The translations under genes were made by a program, and so were the position numbers. The notes beneath the pieces were generated by a model. It saw only the letters and a program-made list of their open reading frames with translations, did not search any database and had not been told where the DNA came from. Below, one piece after another: positions 1-6,162 of a stretch of DNA of 21,306 nucleotides. Origin of the DNA: a virus; the IMG/VR virus record IMGVR_UViG_3300046007_008688, positions 1 through 21,306 of that record; one strand, given 5' to 3'. Positions within the stretch are counted from its first letter, which is position 1, and the number at the start of each line of letters is the position of its first letter.

Positions 1-3000
1 ACTAATTTCTTTGGGGGTACAACACCTGAAAAATTTATTAATACACAAATACCGAAGTATGAAGCTTCGTATATCGCAAAAGCTTATTTACAACAATCTA
101 ATCAGTTGTTTGTAACTAGAATTTTGGGATTGTCAGGATATGACGCAGGACCATCTTGGTCATTTAGAACAATCGCAAACGTAGATAAAACTACTGTACA
201 ATTTGATTGTTCAGGTAGTACATATGATTTTGGATTATGTGAAGATGTTTGTACGGGTTATACAGAATATTCTTATACAATACCTTTTACGGGATGTAAT
301 AATGATATAAATACTGTAGTATTTGGTACAGTATCAGGAGATAACTCAATCATCACAGATAAATTTAATCAAAGTTATCAAGAATTTAATGGTTCTACAT
401 CAACAATAGTTTCAAACTTCCAACAACAAATTTTTGATATTATTGTTTCTTCAACAACTCTTTCAACATCAGCAACCTCAGCGTATTATTACGGTACTAT
501 TTTAGGTGATGATTATGATGCGTTATCGTTAATATATACTAAAGAAACAAACGTATTCGATGTAAGTAATGTTGATGCACATTTAGCAGATTACACAGCA
601 CCGGAAAATGACCCTTGGTATTATGCGTTATTTGATAATGATAATGGTAATTACACAGGTAGTTCATATTATTCTATTATTCAAAATTTAGGACAAAGTA
701 CAACATCATCAAATTGTAAATCTTTCACATCTTTTAATGTTAGTGGTGTGACAGGTAGTATAAACTATACTAATAACACAATTAGTGTTACATTACCATA
801 TTCAACTTTTTCAGCCGCGAGTTTAACAAATGTTGTTGCAGGATTTGAGGCTTGTTGTACAGGAGTAACGATTAGTACTGTTCCACAAGTTAGTGGAGTT
901 ACTTCAAATAATTTCACAACACCGGTTAGTTACCTTTTAACACCAAATGATGGTTCAACACCTGCAACTTGGGTAGTAACTGTGACTATACAAAATCCTT
1001 GTAATCCATTAACATCAGGTAATACAGGTTCTCAAAACATAGGTACAATCATAACTTGTTATACAGGTAGTGTTACGGGTAAAATATATGTTTATACAGG
1101 AATTTCATATACTGATTATGATGATTTAGTTATTGCAACACTTCGTTCAAGAGGTATTGCGACTTATGGAACAGGTAGTGATGGACCGGCATATGAAGTA
1201 ACTGGTTTAACTGATGTAGTTATGAATTGTACCGGTAATTACTCAACAATATCTAAAAATCCATATTCAACATTTGGACTTAATGTGACTGATTATGATG
1301 GTAATACATTCTTCTTTGAAACATCATTTAGTGAATCAGATTCAAAATATCTTCCAAAGGTATTTGGTTCTTCAAACTTTGCAAAACCAAGAACCACTGT
1401 TCCATTATTTGTTGAAGAGAGATTCCAAACATTATTAAACTACGGTTATAATAAAGGTTATATTAGAGGTATAAATTGTGATTTATTATCTTTACCAAGA
1501 GCAAAAGGAAATGACTTATCCTCAATTGCGTTTTATTTAGAAAGATACCAAACACCTGTTTCACCTTGGGTTGTTTCAGAATTAAGAGGTAGTAAAGTTT
1601 ATAACTTATTCAGATTCGCAACAATTGCCGATGGTAACGCAGCTAACACTGAAATTAAAATTTCAATTGCTAATATGTCATTCGGTAATTTAACGTTTGA
1701 TATTTTGGTTAGAGATTTCTTTGATACCGATAATAATCCTGTAGTTATTGAGAAATTTACTAACTGTAGTATGGACCCTAACGATAATTCGTTTGTGGCT
1801 AAAAAGATTGGAACAACTGATGGAGAATATGAGTTAAATTCTAAATACATAATGGTTGAAATGAATGAAGACGCACCCGTTGATTCATTACCTTGTGGTT
1901 TCCAAGGATTTAATTTTAGAAATTACGCAACTTCTAGACCACCATTCCCAATTTTTAAAACTAAATATGATTTCCCTGGTGAAGTTGTATTTGACCCCCC
2001 ATTTGGATTAAGTTCAGGTTCTAACTTGGCAATCCAAAGTCCGGGAGATAATGTTCGTAGAACTTACTTAGGGATTTCGACAGGATATGGTGTAGGATAT
2101 GACCCTGATTTCTTCCAATATAAAGGAAAACAAAATCCTTTAAATATTTGTAATACTACTGAAGGTGCTGATTGGACATATAAAACAAGAGGTTTCCATA
2201 TGGATGTAAACGCATCATCGATTGTTTATCCGGGAACATCAAATCCTGAATTCTATGTTGGTGACGCTCCATTTATATCAGACCCGTCTGATGAAACAAG
2301 TCCTTACTACAGAATATACTCACGTAAATTCACATTATTAGTACAAGGTGGTTTTGATGGTTGGGATATCTATAGAGAATCAAGAACTAATACCGATACA
2401 TTTAAATTAGGTCAAAGAGGTTACTTAAATGGTGCTTGTCCGGATTTAAGATATCCAACAGCTACAGGTTTTGGAGCGTTTAAACAAATTACTGTTGGTA
2501 ACAATAGTGTTGATTACGCGAACTCTGATTACTACGCATATTTATTAGGTCAACAAACATTCTCAAATCCTGAATCGGTTAATATTAACTTATTTGTTAC
2601 TCCAGGGATTGATTATACTAATAACTCTGATTTAGTTGAAGATGCAATTGAAATGATTGAGTTCAACAGAGCTGACTCATTATATATTTGTACAACAGCT
2701 GATAGTGATTTATTTATTCCAAGTCCTGACCCAAGTGCGTTAATTTATCCACAAGAGGCAGTAAATGAACTAGAGAATAGAGGTATTGATTCTAACTACA
2801 CCGCAACTTACTACCCTTGGGTATTAACTAGAGATAGTGTAAATAACACTCAAATCTATTTACCACCAACGGCTGAGGTTGTAAGAAACTTGGCATTAAC
2901 TGATAACATTGCGTTCCCTTGGTTCGCAGCGGCAGGTTACACAAGAGGTATCGTAAATGCTATCAAAGCGAGAAAGAAACTTACTCAAGAAGATAGAGAC

Positions 3001-3411
3001 ACCCTTTACCAAGGACGTATCAACCCAATTGCCACTTTCTCTGATGTTGGTACCGTAATTTGGGGTAATAAAACTCTACAAATTGCTCAATCAGCACTTG
3101 ATAGAATAAATGTTAGAAGATTATTACTTCAAGCTCGTAAATTGATTTCGGCAGTATCTGTAAGATTATTGTTTGAACAAAACGACCAAAAAGTAAGACA
3201 AGATTTCTTAGATGCGGTTAATCCTATCTTAGATGCTATCAGAAGAGACAGAGGTTTATATGACTTCCGTGTAACAGTTTCGTCAGACACCGCTGATTTA
3301 GACAGAAATCAAATGACAGGTAAGATTTATATCAAACCAACCAAATCGTTAGAATTTATAGACATTACATTCTATATTACTCCAACAGGAGCTTCTTTCG
3401 AGAATATATAA
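1..3411 (+). CDS. Tail sheath protein, 5' end missing, with Ig-like insertion
   Basis: This frame is open from the first base, so the gene starts before the window; a TTG at 106 is only an internal codon. The visible 1136 residues already far exceed T4 gp18 (about 660). The visible N-terminal stretch (QLFVTRILGLSGYDAGPSW, about residues 36-54) and the C-terminus (ITFYITPTGASFENI) match the pattern I recall for T4-like sheath proteins: core domain at the start, and the conserved strand that locks neighbouring subunits at the end. Residues about 245-335 look like an inserted immunoglobulin-like beta-sandwich of the Bacteroidota DUF5018 type, ending PATWVVTVTI. The middle is rich in Thr, Ser, Asn and Tyr. 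The sheath polymerises around the tube and contracts to drive it through the envelope. A hairpin follows the stop codon. Identification is firm; the role of the insertion is inferred. Confidence 0.88.
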   Translation, partial: TNFFGGTTPEKFINTQIPKYEASYIAKAYLQQSNQLFVTRILGLSGYDAGPSWSFRTIANVDKTTVQFDCSGSTYDFGLCEDVCTGYTEYSYTIPFTGCNNDINTVVFGTVSGDNSIITDKFNQSYQEFNGSTSTIVSNFQQQIFDIIVSSTTLSTSATSAYYYGTILGDDYDALSLIYTKETNVFDVSNVDAHLADYTAPENDPWYYALFDNDNGNYTGSSYYSIIQNLGQSTTSSNCKSFTSFNVSGVTGSINYTNNTISVTLPYSTFSAASLTNVVAGFEACCTGVTISTVPQVSGVTSNNFTTPVSYLLTPNDGSTPATWVVTVTIQNPCNPLTSGNTGSQNIGTIITCYTGSVTGKIYVYTGISYTDYDDLVIATLRSRGIATYGTGSDGPAYEVTGLTDVVMNCTGNYSTISKNPYSTFGLNVTDYDGNTFFFETSFSESDSKYLPKVFGSSNFAKPRTTVPLFVEERFQTLLNYGYNKGYIRGINCDLLSLPRAKGNDLSSIAFYLERYQTPVSPWVVSELRGSKVYNLFRFATIADGNAANTEIKISIANMSFGNLTFDILVRDFFDTDNNPVVIEKFTNCSMDPNDNSFVAKKIGTTDGEYELNSKYIMVEMNEDAPVDSLPCGFQGFNFRNYATSRPPFPIFKTKYDFPGEVVFDPPFGLSSGSNLAIQSPGDNVRRTYLGISTGYGVGYDPDFFQYKGKQNPLNICNTTEGADWTYKTRGFHMDVNASSIVYPGTSNPEFYVGDAPFISDPSDETSPYYRIYSRKFTLLVQGGFDGWDIYRESRTNTDTFKLGQRGYLNGACPDLRYPTATGFGAFKQITVGNNSVDYANSDYYAYLLGQQTFSNPESVNINLFVTPGIDYTNNSDLVEDAIEMIEFNRADSLYICTTADSDLFIPSPDPSALIYPQEAVNELENRGIDSNYTATYYPWVLTRDSVNNTQIYLPPTAEVVRNLALTDNIAFPWFAAAGYTRGIVNAIKARKKLTQEDRDTLYQGRINPIATFSDVGTVIWGNKTLQIAQSALDRINVRRLLLQARKLISAVSVRLLFEQNDQKVRQDFLDAVNPILDAIRRDRGLYDFRVTVSSDTADLDRNQMTGKIYIKPTKSLEFIDITFYITPTGASFENI

Positions 3412-3418
3412 TAAAAAA

Positions 3419-3449
3419 ATTATGACCCATTGTAATAGTGGGTCATAAT
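3419..3449. terminator. Perfect 11-bp inverted repeat after the sheath gene
   Basis: ATTATGACCCA (3419-3429) and TGGGTCATAAT (3439-3449) are perfect reverse complements around a 9-nt loop, 7 nt after the sheath stop. No T-tract follows on the + strand. On the - strand the stem is followed by a run of T (complement of the A run at 3413-3419), so as an intrinsic terminator it fits antisense transcription better. On the + strand it may act as a mRNA 3'-end stabiliser or weak terminator. Confidence 0.6.
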
Positions 3450-3467
3450 AAGCCTTAATATAAAATT

Positions 3468-4286
3468 ATGTTAAAAAATAAAATAGTTGAAGGAATTGAT
3501 GAGTTTGGTGCTCCGGATGAAAAATATTATGCGTTTGATTGGGACGATAATATTGTATCAATGCCAACTAAAATATTGTTAAAAGACGAAGAAGGGGATA
3601 CTGTAGGAATGTCAACTGAAGATTTTGCAACTTACAGAGAAGAGATTGGTAAAGAACCATTTGAATTTGATGGACATACAATTGTTGGATTTGCTGAAGA
3701 TGCTTATAAATGGTTTGGTGTTAAAGGTGATAAACAATTTATTGTCGATGCTATGACGGCTAAACCGGCAGCAGCTTGGCCTGATTTTGTAGAGGCAATT
3801 AATAATGGTTCAATCTTAGCTATTGTAACTGCAAGAGGACACACACCATCAGTATTAAAAGAAGGTGTTTATAACTATATTGTTTCAAATACGAATGGTA
3901 TAGATTCTAATGAATTGGTTAGAAATTTAGAAAAATATCGTGATTTAGCGGATGAAGAAAATGTATCTAAAAGAGAAATGATTCGTGAATATTTGGATTT
4001 ATGTAAATTTTATCCAGTAACTTACGGACAAGGGTCGGCCGCTAAAGTAGAACCATTAAAAAAAATGGCAGTAAGAGAGTTTGTTAATTATGTTAGGGAA
4101 ATGTCTGATTATATTCAGAAAAAAGCTTTCTTAAAAAATAAGATAAGTAATTATTTTGTACCAAAAGTAGGTTTTTCGGATGACGATTTAAAAAACGCGG
4201 AAACTATAAAAAAAGATTTTGAGAACGACCCAGATAATATAGTTACAGTATATTCAACAGCAGGAGGAATTAAAAAAGAATATTAA
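3468..4286 (+). CDS. HAD-superfamily hydrolase-like protein in the tail cassette
   Basis: This 272-aa protein carries the main haloacid dehalogenase (HAD) motifs in order. Motif I is FDWDDN (residues 23-28), with D24 as likely nucleophile and D26 as acid/base. Motif II is VTARG (120-124). K193 or K198-199 could supply the motif III lysine, and GFSDDD (235-240) fits the metal-binding motif IV. This predicts a Mg-dependent phosphatase or phosphotransferase fold; the substrate cannot be read from sequence. The segment between motifs I and II is long enough for a cap domain. It lies between sheath and tube genes, where T4 has no enzyme, so it may modify a virion or assembly partner, or simply be expressed late. 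The ATG start has an A/T-rich leader and no Shine-Dalgarno sequence. HAD fold is well supported; function is unknown. Confidence 0.75.
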   Translation: MLKNKIVEGIDEFGAPDEKYYAFDWDDNIVSMPTKILLKDEEGDTVGMSTEDFATYREEIGKEPFEFDGHTIVGFAEDAYKWFGVKGDKQFIVDAMTAKPAAAWPDFVEAINNGSILAIVTARGHTPSVLKEGVYNYIVSNTNGIDSNELVRNLEKYRDLADEENVSKREMIREYLDLCKFYPVTYGQGSAAKVEPLKKMAVREFVNYVREMSDYIQKKAFLKNKISNYFVPKVGFSDDDLKNAETIKKDFENDPDNIVTVYSTAGGIKKEY

Positions 4287-4295
4287 AATAATTAT

Positions 4296-4303
4296 TATAA
4301 ATA
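4296..4303 (+). promoter_or_regulatory. TATAAATA, identical to the T4 late-promoter -10 element
   Basis: The octamer lies 9 nt after the HAD-like gene stop. It matches the T4 late-promoter consensus (read by gp55-type sigma factors) exactly. If used, it would give the tail tube mRNA a leader of roughly 130 nt. In DNA this AT-rich a chance match is quite possible. Confidence 0.35.
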
Positions 4304-4322
4304 AAAACTATTAAATAATTAA

Positions 4323-4352
4323 TTATAATAACTAGAATTTCTAGAATTATAA
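4323..4352. repeat. AT-rich imperfect inverted repeat in the tube gene leader
   Basis: TTATAAT (4323-4329) pairs with ATTATAA (4346-4352). After a small internal loop, CTAG (4332-4335) pairs with CTAG (4341-4344) around a 5-nt loop. It lies in the 159-nt gap between the HAD-like and tube genes, the longest gap in the window apart from the span holding the frameshift extension. The rest of the gap is almost pure A/T. The hairpin would be weak, and its role is unknown. Confidence 0.35.
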
Positions 4353-4396
4353 AAAATTTAAATCTAAAAGTCAAGAGAAAAAAATTAAATAGGTAA

Positions 4397-4404
4397 TATT
4401 TATA
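4397..4404 (+). promoter_or_regulatory. TATTTATA motif upstream of the tail tube gene
   Basis: First of five TATTTATA octamers located just before genes in this window. Here 41 nt separate it from the ATG. It may be a phage late-promoter or leader element. The evidence is recurrence at gene borders only. Confidence 0.35.
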
Positions 4405-4445
4405 ATAAACAAGATAAAAAAATAAAAATTAAAAACAAATAGACA

Positions 4446-4934
4446 ATGGCTGATTTATTAATGAAAATGCCCATACCGTATGAACCAAAAAGAAATAATC
4501 GTTTTATTATGCGATTTCCATCAACATTAGGTATTAATGAATGGTTTGTTGAAACGGCAAAAAGACCAAGTATAAAAATTAACGCAACTGAAATACCATT
4601 CTTAAATACTTCAACATATGTGGCTGGTCGTTTTAATTGGAATGAATTAGCGGTGACTTTCAGAGACCCAATTGGTCCCTCAGCTTCACAAGCTTTAATG
4701 GAATGGATACGTTTATGTGCTGAATCGGTTACCGGACGTATGGGATACGCAGCAGGTTATAAGAAAAACGTTGACCTTGAGATGTTAGACCCAACTGGTG
4801 TTGTTGTAGAAAAATGGATTTTAGAAGGAACATTTATTACAAGTTCTGACTTTGGTTCTTTAAGTTATAGTGATGATAAAATTGCAACAATCAATACATC
4901 TTTACGTATGGATAGATGTGTATTAGTTTATTAA
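4446..4934 (+). CDS. Tail tube protein (T4 gp19-like)
   Basis: The 162-aa length is nearly that of T4 gp19 (163 aa). The order of elements fits the tube fold: KRNNRFIMRFP near residues 15-25, a hydrophilic loop, a central strand GRFNWNELAVTFRDPIG (about 61-77), the helix ASQALMEWIRLCAE, then a closing strand pair ending INTSLRMDRCVLVY. Stacked hexameric rings of this protein form the inner tube through which DNA passes, inside the sheath. It follows the sheath and the HAD-like gene. The ATG has no Shine-Dalgarno sequence but has an A-rich leader. The long AT-rich gap upstream, with TATAAATA and TATTTATA motifs, fits a separately driven, strongly expressed structural gene, although that is inferred. 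Confidence 0.88.
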   Translation: MADLLMKMPIPYEPKRNNRFIMRFPSTLGINEWFVETAKRPSIKINATEIPFLNTSTYVAGRFNWNELAVTFRDPIGPSASQALMEWIRLCAESVTGRMGYAAGYKKNVDLEMLDPTGVVVEKWILEGTFITSSDFGSLSYSDDKIATINTSLRMDRCVLVY

Positions 4935-4944
4935 AAAATATAAA

Positions 4945-5142
4945 ATGTTAACGGCTAACGACATTTATAATTCACCTACATTATCTAATGAAACCTGGGT
5001 TTCAATTAACAAACCTAAAGTTTATCAAAGAATTAAAAGATTAACTATACATATGAATGAGGATACATTATTTATTGATAGACTTAAATTTGTTGAAAAT
5101 TTAATAATTCAAAAAAAAATATGTCTTTTATCTTTATCTTAA
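4945..5142 (+). CDS. Small unknown protein between tube and gp26/51-like genes
   Basis: A 65-aa reading frame starts 10 nt after the tube stop with an A-rich leader like those of its neighbours, and ends 2 nt before an intrinsic terminator. It is rich in Lys, Ile and Asn, with no signal peptide or membrane segment and no family I recognise. Residues 1-55 read as plausible protein. The last residues (KKICLLSLS) follow a run of nine A at 5111-5119, where polymerase slippage or a sequencing indel could change the true C-terminus. Co-transcription with the tube gene and position inside the tail cassette suggest a late role, perhaps in assembly. It could also be non-essential filler. Confidence 0.55.
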   Translation: MLTANDIYNSPTLSNETWVSINKPKVYQRIKRLTIHMNEDTLFIDRLKFVENLIIQKKICLLSLS

Positions 5143-5144
5143 TT

Positions 5145-5169
5145 AAAACCCACATTAGTGGGTTTTTTT
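5145..5169 (+). terminator. Intrinsic terminator after the tube operon
   Basis: AAAACCCAC (5145-5153) and GTGGGTTTT (5158-5166) form a perfect 9-bp stem with an ATTA loop, and the T run continues to 5169. This is a textbook rho-independent terminator on the + strand. The next gene must therefore have its own promoter or depend on read-through. Confidence 0.88.
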
Positions 5170-5176
5170 ATTTATA
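5169..5176 (+). promoter_or_regulatory. TATTTATA motif directly after the terminator
   Basis: The octamer begins on the last T of the terminator and ends 44 nt before the ATG at 5221. A promoter is expected here because the terminator just upstream should stop incoming transcription. A looser TATTATTTATTATAA stretch lies closer to the start. Confidence 0.4.
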
Positions 5177-5220
5177 TAAAAAAAACATTTCTTATTATTT
5201 ATTATAAAAAACAAATTATT

Positions 5221-5976
5221 ATGGAACAAAACATTATAGATGCGGCAACACAAGGTTTTAACTTACCTCACGATGTTGTTCAATTACCAACAGGGGGTAT
5301 ATTTTATCAATCGAAAAAGAAATCAGTTAAAGTTGGTTATTTAACAGCTAATGATGAAAATTATTTAATTGGTTCAGGTATTAGTGGTGAAAATATTATT
5401 TTATCATTATTAAGAAATAAAATATATGAACACGATTTAAGACCTGAGGAATTATTAAATGGTGATGTTGAAGCAATTTTAATATTCCTAAGAAATACAT
5501 CATTTGGACCGGAATATAAAGTAAATTTAATTGACCCTAAAACGGATAAACCTTTTGTTGGGACTATTTTGTTGGATGAATTAAATATTAAACAAACTAG
5601 TGTGAAACCTGATGAAAATGGTTTATTTACAACAACATTACCTAAATGTGGTAAAACGGTTAAATTAAAATTAACAACCTTCAACGATACTATTGAATTA
5701 GACAGAATGGTTAGTCAATATCCTGCCGGAAGACAAGCACCAAGGGTAACTTGGAAATTAAATCAACATATTGTTGAGTTTGATGGGGAAACTGATAAAG
5801 GTAAAATTGCTACTTATGTTGAGACATTACCAATTAGTGATTCAAAATACATAAGAAAATTTTTAAGAGATAATGAACCATCATTAGATTTAAGTAGACA
5901 AGTAATCGCCCCATCAGGAGAATTGGTATCTTTCGAGATAACCTTTGGGGTGGACTTTTTTCGCCCTTTCTTCTAA
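5221..5976 (+). CDS. Baseplate protein, T4 gp26/gp51-like family, zero-frame part
   Basis: The zero frame encodes 251 aa. The pattern fits the T4 gp26/gp51 baseplate family (Pfam T4_baseplate) as I recall it: a LP-x-G-G-x-F-Y stretch near residues 22-30, then VKVGYLTANDENYL, a helical LLRNKI region, LLNGDVEAILIFLRNTSFG (about residues 79-97), and a beta-rich second half ending in a DFF segment. T4 members act in hub and wedge assembly. I chose the ATG at 5221 over an in-frame GTG at 5158, because that GTG lies inside the terminator stem. The zero frame stops soon after the DFF motif, while a protein-like frame continues in +1 to 6118, so the mature product may be about 298 aa (see next entry). 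Confidence 0.7.
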   Translation: MEQNIIDAATQGFNLPHDVVQLPTGGIFYQSKKKSVKVGYLTANDENYLIGSGISGENIILSLLRNKIYEHDLRPEELLNGDVEAILIFLRNTSFGPEYKVNLIDPKTDKPFVGTILLDELNIKQTSVKPDENGLFTTTLPKCGKTVKLKLTTFNDTIELDRMVSQYPAGRQAPRVTWKLNQHIVEFDGETDKGKIATYVETLPISDSKYIRKFLRDNEPSLDLSRQVIAPSGELVSFEITFGVDFFRPFF

Positions 5977-6118
5977 TCATAGACAAGGTCTAATTGAGGA
6001 GTATTATTTTTTGGCTCGTTTTATTAGACTTTCATATTCAGATTTTTATATAATGCCGACTTATGTAAGAAAATATCTTGTAGACCGGATAATCGAAGAT
6101 AATACACCAAAGACGTAA
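5942..6118 (+). CDS. +1-frame extension of the gp26/51-like gene (candidate frameshift)
   Basis: Frame +1 relative to the upstream gene is open from just after a stop at 5939-5941 to a TAA at 6116-6118. It has no ATG until near the end (6050 region). It overlaps the zero frame at 5942-5976, and the overlap contains TTT TTT CGC (5956-5964). A +1 slip on the six T re-pairs fully with tRNA-Phe (TTT then TTC) and joins GVDFF to ALSSNHRQGLIEEYYFLARF and on to MPTYVRKYLVDRIIE. That tail, an acidic helix followed by MP-x-x-x-R-[KR]-[FY], resembles segments I recall downstream of such baseplate proteins in T4-like phages. CGC looks rare among AGA-type Arg codons here, which would favour slippage. Alternatives are a sequencing indel in the T run, or reinitiation at TTG 6011, 9 nt after AGGAG (5997-6001). 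Confidence 0.6.
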   Translation, partial: PLGWTFFALSSNHRQGLIEEYYFLARFIRLSYSDFYIMPTYVRKYLVDRIIEDNTPKT

Positions 6119-6143
6119 TTTAAAACTACTCTTTGGTGTATTT
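6101..6143 (+). terminator. 13-bp inverted repeat, probable terminator
   Basis: AATACACCAAAGA (6101-6113) and TCTTTGGTGTATT (6130-6142) are perfect reverse complements around a 16-nt loop, followed by a T-rich but broken tract. The left arm covers the last codons of the +1-frame extension, and its TAA lies in the loop. This is where a terminator would sit if that frame is the true gene end. Confidence 0.65.
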
Positions 6144-6150
6144 ATTTATA
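6143..6150 (+). promoter_or_regulatory. TATTTATA motif before the tape measure gene
   Basis: The octamer directly follows the inverted repeat and ends 12 nt before the ATG at 6163. As at 5169, the order is hairpin, then motif, then gene. Role as promoter or leader element is inferred. Confidence 0.38.
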
Positions 6151-6162
6151 AACACATTTAAT

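Noticed and set aside
106-108. TTG at 106 as start of the sheath gene
   Set aside because: The frame is open and sheath-like from base 1, so the gene begins upstream of the window.
180-1260. Thr/Ser/Asn-rich sheath region as a diversity-generating variable region
   Set aside because: No template repeat or reverse transcriptase gene is visible; low-complexity composition explains the look.
4332-4344. CTAGAA-T-TTCTAG as a repressor operator
   Set aside because: The palindrome is short, appears once, and no regulator is encoded in the window; kept only as part of an inverted repeat.
5158-5220. GTG at 5158 as start of the gp26/51-like gene
   Set aside because: It lies in the right arm of an intrinsic terminator, and the extra residues (GFFIYIKKTFLIIYYKK) are translated leader; ATG 5221 has a proper A-rich leader.
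6133-6162. TTG at 6133 as start of the tape measure gene
   Set aside because: It is inside the right arm of the inverted repeat; ATG 6163 fits better.
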